DNA from: Polyodon spathula
Lineage: Eukaryota > Chordata > Actinopteri > Acipenseriformes > Polyodontidae
Direction of reading: 5' to 3'
Assembly (NCBI RefSeq): GCF_017654505.1
Contig: NC_054559.1
Location: forward strand, 2,575,146-2,639,145
DNA length: 64,000 nucleotides
The notes beneath the pieces were generated by a model. That model searched no databases, was not told the origin of the DNA, and saw only the letters and a list, made by a program, of their open reading frames with translations. Numbering within the stretch: position 1 is the first letter of the stretch; each line of letters begins with the position of its first letter. Shown here piece by piece: positions 55,849 through 64,000 of the stretch. The position numbers and the translations under genes are program-made.

Positions 55849-56793
55849 ATGGTCTTCAAGCCAGTAATCTGTGACACCTGCTTGATGTGGGAAATCCGAG
55901 AAAACCCAGCGGAGCTAAACCAAGTGTGCGTAAAGTGCCGCGCGATCCAGGACTTGCATAAACTAGTAAGTATGCTAGAAATGGAGCTGGAGGAAGTGAG
56001 ACAGCAACAAGATCTTGAGGAACTGGCACACCCACAATTCATGGAAGTCTGCATCACCCCTAACAGACTGAAAGCCACCAGGGAGATAGAAGGTCAGAAC
56101 AGCTGGGTTCAGGTAGGCAGAAGCAGGGAAAAAAAGAAACTTCGTCAAACACCACCAGAAATCAAAACAACCAACAGATTTGAGTCACTTCAGAATTTTG
56201 ATGAGCAGAACCAACAACAAGAGAATGAAAGGAACAACATCCAGGACCCTATTGACAGTGGTGACAAGACAGTAAAAAGAAGGGAGGTCATGATTGTTGG
56301 GGACTCCATATTGAGAAACACAGCAAGTTCAGTTCGCAGTTTGGACCCCCTTACTACAACAGTGTGCTGCCTTCCGGGAGCCTCGGTCAAGCACATCACT
56401 GAAAACGTGGACAGGCTCCTAGAACGAACAGGAGACGACCCGGTAGTAGTCGTCCACATCGGTACAAACAACATTGGAAGAGACAGACCAAAATCCCTGC
56501 AAAACAAATTCAGAGAGCTAGGAAGGAAATTAAAAGAGAAACCCAAAACTGTGGTATTTTCTGGTATACTACCGGCACCTTGCAAAGGACCATATGGACA
56601 GCTGGAAATAATTAATCAAAACGCATGGCTGAAGATGTGGTGCACACGGGAAGGCTTCACCTATCTTGATCATTGGACCACATTCTACAACGAGGACTAT
56701 CTGTATAGACGGGATGGACTGCATTTAAATAACAAGGGAACCAGTCTACTTGGAGAAAAGATCCTCGAGCAGGTTCAGAAGCATTTAAACTAG
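55849..56793 (+). CDS. LINE C ORF1: zinc ribbon, coiled coil and SGNH hydrolase
   Basis: This intact protein is probably the RNA-binding partner of ORF2. I start at ATG 55849 (MVFKPVIC), the start conserved among copies; the frame is open upstream to 55759. CDTC and CVKC may bind zinc (residues about 8-30). A glutamate/leucine helix follows (residues 35-60). The C-terminal half is an SGNH/GDSL fold: VGDSILRN with the catalytic Ser, VVVHIGTNN with the block III Asn, and DGLHLNNKG with Asp and His. Esterase-containing ORF1 proteins are known in CR1 elements. The stop codon lies inside the ORF2 frame. Confidence 0.9.
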   Translation: MVFKPVICDTCLMWEIRENPAELNQVCVKCRAIQDLHKLVSMLEMELEEVRQQQDLEELAHPQFMEVCITPNRLKATREIEGQNSWVQVGRSREKKKLRQTPPEIKTTNRFESLQNFDEQNQQQENERNNIQDPIDSGDKTVKRREVMIVGDSILRNTASSVRSLDPLTTTVCCLPGASVKHITENVDRLLERTGDDPVVVVHIGTNNIGRDRPKSLQNKFRELGRKLKEKPKTVVFSGILPAPCKGPYGQLEIINQNAWLKMWCTREGFTYLDHWTTFYNEDYLYRRDGLHLNNKGTSLLGEKILEQVQKHLN

Positions 56794-59637
56794 AAAGGAA
56801 GGGGGGAGAAATCAACAAAAAAACAGAAGGGAGACCGCATCAAAACAAGAACAACAACTCAGGTAAGACAACCATTAAATGTATTTATCTAAATGCTAGA
56901 AGTATCAGAAACAAAATTCTAGAACTTGAAGCTACTGCACTAACAGGTAACTATGATGTGATAGGTGTTACAGAAACGTGGTTGTCTGAGAGTGATGGGG
57001 ACGAATATAATATTTGTGGGTATACACTGTATAGGAAAGACAGGCAGGACAGAAGAGGAGGAGGGGTAGCGCTATACATAAGAAACAGTCTTGAAGCCCA
57101 GGTGTTAAACCTGGACAAAGAAAATAAAACCGAATCAATATGGGTCAGAATAACGGACAAAAATTCAAAGGGCATAATAATAGGAGCATGCTATAGACCG
57201 CCAGATTCAGACGGTGAGCAAAATAATCTGTTATACAATGACATTAGAAATGCGTGTAGCAAAGGAGAAGCCATACTAATGGGGGATTTCAACTTCCCCC
57301 AAATAAAATGGGAAAACCCGGTGGGTAGCGCGAAGGATGAAATAGAAATGGTGGAAATGACAAATGACTGCTTCCTAACACAATTTGTCAAGGCACCGAC
57401 TAGAGGGGAGGCATGCCTTGATTTAGTCTTTTCAAATAACGAAGATAGAATAACTAAAACAGAGGTCAGAGAACCACTGGCAAACTCAGACCACAACATG
57501 GTCTCATTTGAAGTGTTTTTTAAAACCCCAAAAGTAATGACTAAAGCTAAGGTTTACAATTTTAGAAAAGCAAACTATGAAGGTATGAAACAGAGACTAA
57601 CAGAAGTAGATTGGAGTAAAATAGAGAAAACACCCACAGAAGAAGGATGGTTGTTCTTCAAAAATGTAGTACTAGAGGCGCAAAACAATTACATCCCTAA
57701 AGTAGACAAATCTAAATGTAAAACTAAATTGCCAAAATGGTTTAATAGATCAATTAAAAAAAATATTCAGCGAAAAAAGGCACTTTACAGAGCATTAAAA
57801 AAGGACCAAAAAGAAAGTACGCAGAAAGAGTACACAGAACTGCAAACGCAAGTCAAAAAGGAAGTTAGAAAGGCCAAGAGAGAAATAGAAATGAACATTG
57901 CTAAGGGAGCTAAAACCAATTCCAAAATGTTTTTCCAATATTACAACAGCAAGAGAACATTCAAAGAGGAGATTAAATGTTTAAGAGATACAAATGGCAA
58001 AATCGTAGAGGAAGAAAAAAAAATAGCAAATATATTAAATGATTACTTTTCACAAGTTTTTACAAAGGAAGATACTGACAACATGCCCCACATGTCATCC
58101 AGTTCCTATCCAGTTTTAAATAACTTTAGCATAACTGAGGCAGAAGTGTTAAAGGGACTAGGAGCTCTTAAAATAAACAAATCCCCTGGGCCGGATGAGA
58201 TCCTCCCAGTAGTACTCAAAGAAATGAAAGAAGTAATTTACAAACCGCTAACCAAGATCATGCAGCAGTCTCTTGACACAGGGGTGGTACCGACAGACTG
58301 GAAAATTGCAAACGTAATACCGATCCACAAAAAGGGAAACAAAACTGAACCAGGTAACTACAGACCAGTAAGCCTGACTTCTATTATATGCAAACTTATG
58401 GAAACTATAATAAGATCCAAAATGGAAAATTACCTATATGGTAACAGGGTACTGGGAGACAGTCAACATGGTTTTAGGAAAGGGAGATCGTGCCTAACTA
58501 ACTTGCTTGATTTTTTTGAGGATGCAACATCCATAATGGATAATTGCAAAGCATATGACATGGTTTATTTAGATTTCCAGAAAGCTTTTGACAAAGTCCC
58601 GCACAAAAGATTAATTCTCAAACTGAACGCAGTTGGGATTCAAGGAAACACATGTACATGGATTAGGGAGTGGTTAACATGTAGAAAACAGAAAGTACTG
58701 ATTAGAGGAAAAACCTCAGAATGGAGTGTGGTAACCAGCGGTGTACCACAGGGATCAGTATTAGGTCCTCTGCTATTCCTAATCTACATGAATGATTTAG
58801 ATTCTGGTATAGTAAGCAAACTTGTTAAATTTGCAGACGACACAAAAGTAGGAGGAGTGGCAAACACTGTTGCAGCAGCAAAGGTCATTCAAAATGATCT
58901 AGACAAGATTCAGAACTGGGCAGACACATGGCAAATGACATTTAATAGAGAAAAGTGTAAGGTACTGCACGCAGGAAATAAAAATGTACATTATAAATAT
59001 CATATGGGAGATACTGAAATTGGAGAAGGAATCTATGAAAAAGACCTAGGAGTTTTTGTTGACTCAGAAATGTCTTCATCTAGACAATGTGGGGAAGCTA
59101 TAAAAAAAGGCTAACAAGATGCTCGGATACATTGTGAAAAGTGTTGAATTTAAATCAAGGGAAGTAATGTTAAAACTGTACAATGCACTTGTAAGACCTC
59201 ATCTTGAATATTGTGTTCAGTTCTGGTCACCTCTCTATAAAAAAGATATTGCTGCTCTAGAAAGAGTGCAAAGAAGAGCGACCAGAATTATTCCGGGCTT
59301 AAAAGGCATGTCATATGCAGACAGGCTAAAAGAATTGAATCTGTTCAGTCTTGAACAAAGAAGACTACGTGGCGACTTAATTCAAGCATTCAAAATTCTA
59401 AAAGGTATTGACAGTGTCGACCCAAGGGACTTTTTCAGCCTGAAAAAAGGAACAAGGACCAGGGGTCACAAATGGAGTTTAGACAAAGGGGCATTCAGAA
59501 CAGAAAATAGGAGGCACTTTTTTACACAGAGAATTGTGAGGGTCTGGAATCAACTCCCCAGTAATGTTGTTGAAGCTGACACCCTGGGATCCTTCAAGAA
59601 GTTGCTTGATGTGATTTTGGGATCAATAAGCTACTAA
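56735..59637 (+). pseudogene. LINE C ORF2: endonuclease and reverse transcriptase, one frameshift
   Basis: The frame is open from the TAA at about 56732. It reads through the ORF1 stop region (AGSEAFKLERKGGEIN) and NNNSGKTTIK into the APE-type endonuclease: LNARSIRNK, TETWLS, YRPPDSD, LMGDFNFP, SDHNMVSF. Reverse transcriptase follows with YRPVSLTSI, GFRKGRSC, LDFQKAFDKVP, SGVPQGSVLGP and FADDTKVGG. The A-run at 59102-59108 adds a base and ends the frame after KKG. The last 172 residues continue from 59119 in the shifted frame. No ATG precedes the endonuclease core. Confidence 0.93.
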
Positions 59638-59712
59638 CAACCAAACGAGCAAGATGGGCCGAATGGCCTCCTCTCGTTTGTAAACTTTCTTATGTTCTTA
59701 TCTCAAGAGGGC

Positions 59713-60299
59713 TCAACAGTGATTCTGGCATCCCAGCATCACACCCCTCCATCCCCCACTCAGCTCAGCCCAGTTGCTGCTCCTTTCTGCTGCTTCAGAT
59801 AAGTTCTTCACTGTGCGACGCAACTCTTGGCCACTGAACCCGACATCTCTAAAAACCAAGTTGTACAGTGTGCCACAAATCCTCGAAAACCCACCTCCAC
59901 TGGGTAAACTCGGACTCTCCATTCTCGCTATTCCGCTTCAGCAGCTAGTTGAGCATACCAAAGTTTCTTCCTCTCATACACTTCATCCACAGCATCCTCC
60001 CATGGCACTGTTAACTCTACCAGATGAACAAGGCATGCTGATCAAGACCACAAGACAACGTCTGGTCGAAGGTTAGTGGTGGCAATCTCAGGTGGAAAAA
60101 TAAGTTGTTGACCAACATCTGCCAGCATCTTCCAGTCTCTAGCAGCTTCCAGTTGTCCTGGGTGAGGCTTGGTTTTAACACCTTTTCTTGGTGGTTGCTT
60201 TCCTGGATGGAGGAATATTGTCTTTTGTGTGTAATGCTTTGATGGAACTTGTGGCAAATTATTGGTCAGGTTACGCTTGTCTTCCAATGCTAAGGCCAA
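59713..60299 (-). pseudogene. C-terminal restriction-like endonuclease of the RLE-type LINE
   Basis: ARDWKMLADVGQQLIFPPEI is followed by TTNLRPDVVLWS, holding the PD of a PD-(D/E)xK-type nuclease. In another frame LVELTVPWEDAVDEVYERKK supplies the later acidic residue. The chain ends with FRDVGFSGQELRRTVKNLSE. A frameshift lies between PD and ELTVP near 60045 and a stop near 59945. Confidence 0.65.
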
Positions 60300-60302
60300 A
60301 CA

Positions 60303-61890
60303 TCACAGCACCTGGTCAGGGCGCCAAGTAAACCGTCCTTGGCTATGACCCACCTTACATCCTGTCAAAATGTATCTCCTGGTTAGAGCAGAGATTGGTA
60401 GCTGCAGTATTCCTTTACCATAAAGTCCCACTGTGCTGAGGCAGCGTGGAACTCCCAAGCATTTCCTGACGTATGAACTGATTAAAGCTTCCAGCTTCTC
60501 AACTGTTGTCAAGGAAACCTCGTAGTTAGTGGCCACAGCAGTCTTGGCAGTAGACCAAACTGAAAACGCCAGAGTTTCAGTTTGCCCGGTAAAGCGCTGC
60601 TGTCTATGCTCTTCAACCCTGCCACTACTTGTTGTCTAACTTCTCCCACACGAACTGTGTCCTTTAGATCCCCGTCGTACCATCTCCCTAGACTTTTCAC
60701 TGGCTTCTCAGACACTGTTGGTATTGCCTCCCCTTTAATGTAGAACCTTTTATCTACTACTTAACCTTTAATTATGGAGATGCTCCTTGATTTAGTAGGC
60801 TTGAATTGCATTCATGCCCATTCAATGTTATTGGTTAATTTGCCCAATAACCGATTAATACAGGCTACTGTTGTAGTGAATGTTGTCAGGTCATCCATGT
60901 ATGCTCGAATTGGTGGTAGTCGCATTCCAGAAGCCAAGCGCTCTCCTCCCTCTACCCATTTTGATACCCTAATAATTACTTCCATTGCCATGGTAAAAGC
61001 CAGTGGAGAAATGGTACATCCTGCCATTATTCCAACTTCTAGGCATTGCTAAGTAGTGCTACATTCTGAAGTTGGAAAACTAAATTGCAAATCTCCAAAG
61101 TAGACTTTCACTAAATTTGTACGCTAAAAAAATTAAATGCTGCCCAAAGAAGTTCATGTGGCACTCAACCATATGCATAAGCCAAATCCAGGAATGTCAC
61201 ATGGAGCTCCTTCCTCTCCTTTTTTGCTGATTGGATTTGTTGCCAGATTACACTGATGTGTTCTAAGCATCCTGGGAAACCTGGAATGCCTGCTTTCTGT
61301 ACTTGTGTCAATGAAGCAGTTCTTTAATAGGTAGATTGACAATCTCTGAACAATAATGCTGAGGAAAATCTTGCCTTCTACATTTAATAGGGAAATAGGA
61401 CGAAACTGACCGATGCTTGCAGAATCTTTTTCTTTTGGTATAAAGACTCCACCTGCTCGGCGCCATGCTCTTGGTACAACTTGTTTTTCCCATGCCACTT
61501 TCATCAATTTCCACAGGATTCGTAGAACTCCAGAAGCATTCTTGTACACTCTGTATGGAACTCCATTAAAATGATGATGCCCTTGCTTTTTTCACAGCTT
61601 GCTCTACTTCTTTCCACTTAGGTGCACAGTCCTCCATTTGGTATTCGGGTGGATTGATAGGTGGGATGTCTGAAGGAGCATAGGCTCCTGCCTTTTTGAA
61701 TCTGTATGTGTTTCCTCCAAATATCTCTCCAGCTCAAACTTAGATGATTTTAGTGTGCCATTTTTCTCAGTGGTGAATGATTTTAGCGTGCCATTTTTCT
61801 CAGTGGTGAATATCTTCTTTACAAATTTAAATGGATCTTTATAAAAGTTAGTTCTCACACACTTTCTTTTTGTAGCATTCCATAGCTGTT
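60303..61890 (-). pseudogene. Reverse transcriptase of the RLE-type LINE, broken
   Basis: From 61890 the frame reads RTNFYKDPFKFVKKIFTTEK with a 33-bp tandem duplication of FTTEKNGTLKS. RT blocks follow: VVPRAWRRAGGVFIPKEKDS and FRPISLLNVEGKIF (61480-61380), then GCTISPLAFTMAMEVIIRVS and the catalytic box RAYMDDLTTF (60900). The thumb (PVKSLGRWYDGDLKDTV, ALPGKLKLWRFQFGLLPRLL) and KCLGVPRCLSTVGLYG complete it. Breaks lie near 61150, 60800 and 60520. Confidence 0.8.
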
Positions 61891-62720
61891 GCAAGCTGAT
61901 CTTTTATGACCCTTTGTAATAGATTGAGTCCCTCCTTCTGACTTTGTTCTGCTTTTCTCCATTGCTTCCGCAACTGCCTCCTTTCTCTAAGCGTTCAATC
62001 TCCTGCTGCCGTCTAGACTTTCCAGGAATAGTTTTGTTCTTTTTCCTTCCTTTTTTCAATTCCAAACCTCTCACTTCCATATGCATAGATGATGTCCCCA
62101 AATTTATTCAGCTTCTTTTCAACTGTTTCATTTATCCTTTCCAAAGTAAAACAGATATCCGTGTTTACTGTGTCCCACGCAGTTCTCACAAGCTCTTGGC
62201 CATTTAACTCCAGGCTTGTGCCCGTTGAGGTTCTTTTCTCTCTTACGCTGGTTCAACTTACTGGGTTCACAAGGATCATTAGGTTCATCACTAGTTGTAT
62301 CCACGCAGGTCCTCCTCACATCTATGACAGGGGTGCTGATATCCTGCGAACTGTGGTTTGCTTACTGTCACTGGATTTCATTTGACTGACTTTGTAAGAA
62401 GTACTGATCAATGCAAGGCCCTTGTCCTTTCTCCTTCAAGCATTTCATTCTCCCTTGCTAAATCTTCAAACCCCTGACCATTGTCGCCTTGCTCCAGCCT
62501 CAGACACAAACCTGAAGTTCCATGTCTTTGTTAACTGCAGATCTTGAACTAGTCTTTTGTGAAGTACTCTCCATTCTCATATTCGTTTCCTGTTCTAAGT
62601 CGTTAACCGTGTTATCCAAAGTTGAGTCATCTTCTGTCCCCGCTCTCACAGACTCTAGGGTTATTTTTCTTTTTAATTTCTTAGAAGCCTTGGGCGGGTG
62701 TCTCCAGCATCCTGTTTACT

Positions 62721-62894
62721 TTTGAAAACACAGAGCTGGATACTGCCGACCAGGGTAGCTAACCCTTGCCTCCTGTCAGCAGTCTCTCCACACTGTCACA
62801 AGGTGTTTCCCTTGTTGCCAGCTGCACTATTCACAGCAATCACTGGATATATCCAGATATTCATGATTTCCATTACATGAGAGTAGAGATGTTA
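62721..62894. other. Spacer between the RLE-type LINE and LINE F
   Basis: No feature recognised. Confidence 0.4.
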
Positions 62895-64000
62895 AGAACA
62901 TAAGAAAGTTTACAAACGAGAGGAAGCCATTCGGCCCATCTTGCTTGTTTGGTTGTTAGTAGCTTATTGATCCCAGAATCTCATCAAGCAGCTTCTTGAA
63001 GGATCCCAGGGAGTCAGCTTCAACAACATTACTGGGGAGTTGATTCCAGACCCTCATGATTCTCTGTGTAAAAAAGTGCCTCCTATTTTCTGTTCTGAAT
63101 GCCCCTTTGTCTAATCTCCATTTGTGACCCCTGGTCCTTGTTTCTTTTCTCAGGCTGAAAAAGTCCCTTGGGTCGACATTGTCAATACCTTTTAGAATTC
63201 TGAATGCTAGAATTAGGTCGCCACGTAGTCGTCTTTGTTCAAGACTGAACAGATTCAGTTCTTTTAGCCTGTCTGCATATGACATGCCTTTTAAACCTGG
63301 AATAATTCTGGTCGCTCTTCTTTGCACTCTTTCTAGAGCAGCAATATCTTTTTTATAGTGAGGTGACCAGAACTGAACACAATATTCAAGATGAGGTCTT
63401 ACTCATGCATTGTACAGTTTTAACATTACTTCCCTTGATTTAAATTCAACACTTTTCACAATGTATCTGAGCATTGTTGGCCTTTTTTTATAGCTTCCTC
63501 ATATTGTCTAGATGAAGACATTTCTGAGTCAACAAAAACTCCTAGGTCTTTTTCATAGATCCCTGTGGTACTCCACTGGTTTCCACATTTCATTCTGAGG
63601 TTTCGCCTCTAAACAGTACTTTCTGTTTTCTACATGTTAACCACTCCATAATCCATATACATTTTTTCCTTGAATCCCTACTGCGTTCAGTTTGAGAATT
63701 AATCTTTTATGTGGGACTTTGTCAAAAGCTTTTTGGAAATCTAAATAACAAACCATGTCATATGCTTTGCAATTATCCATTATCGACGTTGCACCCTCAA
63801 AAAAAAAAATCAAGCAGGTTAGTTAGATAAGAGCTCCCTTTCCTAAAACCATGTTGACTGTTTCCCAGGATACTGTCGGTCGGTACCACCCCTGTGTCAA
63901 GAGACTGTTGCATGATCTTGTTTAGCAGTTTGTAAATAACTTCTTTCATTTCTTTGAGTACCATTGGGAGGATCTCATCCGGTCCAGGGGATTTGTTTAT
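62895..64000 (-). mobile_element. CR1-like LINE, copy F (cut by window edge)
   Basis: The left edge is the family tail on the minus strand. The RT C-terminus is open from 63327 to 62956 (RRATRIIPGLKGMSYADRLK, ending LDEILGSISY). Internal deletions occur near 63560 (jump from EKDLGV sequence to the GVPQGS region) and near 63875. The rest of RT runs off the right edge. Substitutions are more numerous than in copies A-C. Confidence 0.92.

Larger units (their letters stand above)
55455..59701 (+). mobile_element. CR1-like LINE, copy C (full length, almost intact)
   Basis: The copy runs from the leader (CGACAGCGAGTGGGAGAAG) to the tail (CTTTCTTATGTTCTTAT) over 4.25 kb. ORF1 is intact. ORF2 has one break, an A-run of seven at 59102-59108 where copies A and B have six. 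It has the least damage of all copies here and serves as the reference. It lies antisense to CRAMP1 and directly against the RLE-type LINE. Confidence 0.95.
59705..62720 (-). mobile_element. RLE-type non-LTR retrotransposon, decayed
   Basis: The minus strand runs from a poorly preserved N-terminal region (about 62720-61600) through reverse transcriptase to a C-terminal restriction-like endonuclease. A C-terminal rather than N-terminal endonuclease places it with the R2/NeSL/Utopia type of LINEs; the exact clade is not assigned. Frameshifts and stops are frequent. LINE C abuts its 3' end and LINE F lies beyond its 5' end. Confidence 0.75.

Overview
This is vertebrate nuclear DNA dense in transposable elements. 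The abundance and variety of CR1-like, L1-Tx1, RLE-type LINE, DIRS, Ty3/gypsy, Tc1/mariner, hAT, piggyBac-like and CACTA-like copies, together with spliced host exons, point to a fish. A CR1-like LINE with a (TTCTTATG)n tail is very common here and suggests a non-teleost ray-finned fish such as a sturgeon or paddlefish; that placement is inference. No bacterial-type gene organisation is present.

Layout. 1-2931: left-truncated Ty3/gypsy element (minus) with one LTR and a tRNA-Leu-like primer site. 2940-4014: decayed L1-Tx1 3' end. 4100-13500: scattered plus-strand coding-like exons of an unrecognised, probably broken gene, interrupted by LINE copy A (4437-8360), a 2-kb inverted-repeat element and a hAT remnant. 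13568-14352: internally deleted Tc1 element. 15535-22490: LINE B (plus), a Ty3/gypsy integrase fragment (minus) and LINE D (minus). 22985-27682: a 35-bp minisatellite split by a complete-ended 2.4-kb CACTA-like transposon with a spliced transposase gene. 28278-29548: last exon of a ubiquitin-specific-protease-like gene (minus), cut by LINE E. 30523-37615: LINE G1/G2, L1-Tx1 remnants, a tRNA-derived SINE and an old LINE tail.

From 54854 down to 40102 (minus) lie the last four coding exons of the host gene CRAMP1 (cramped-like chromatin regulator). Exon phases are mutually consistent and splice sites are present. Its 10.9-kb last intron holds a nested stack: DIRS-A (minus) was hit by two hAT elements about 30 bp apart, each with an 8-bp target duplication, and the first hAT in turn received DIRS-B (plus) and a Tc1-like element. 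Upstream of the last four exons, in the preceding intron or upstream sequence, lie LINE C (plus, nearly intact), an RLE-type LINE (minus) and LINE F (minus).

The seven CR1-like loci (A, B, C, D, E, G, F) allow comparison within the family. ORF1 carries a zinc-binding N-terminus and an SGNH-hydrolase domain. ORF2 carries endonuclease and reverse transcriptase. The ORF2 frame has no AUG near its start and overlaps the end of ORF1. The most unusual items are the CACTA-like element with its unclassified cysteine-rich transposase, the exactly reconstructable nested insertions, the USP exon split by a LINE, and the tandem expansion at the CRAMP1 C-terminus.
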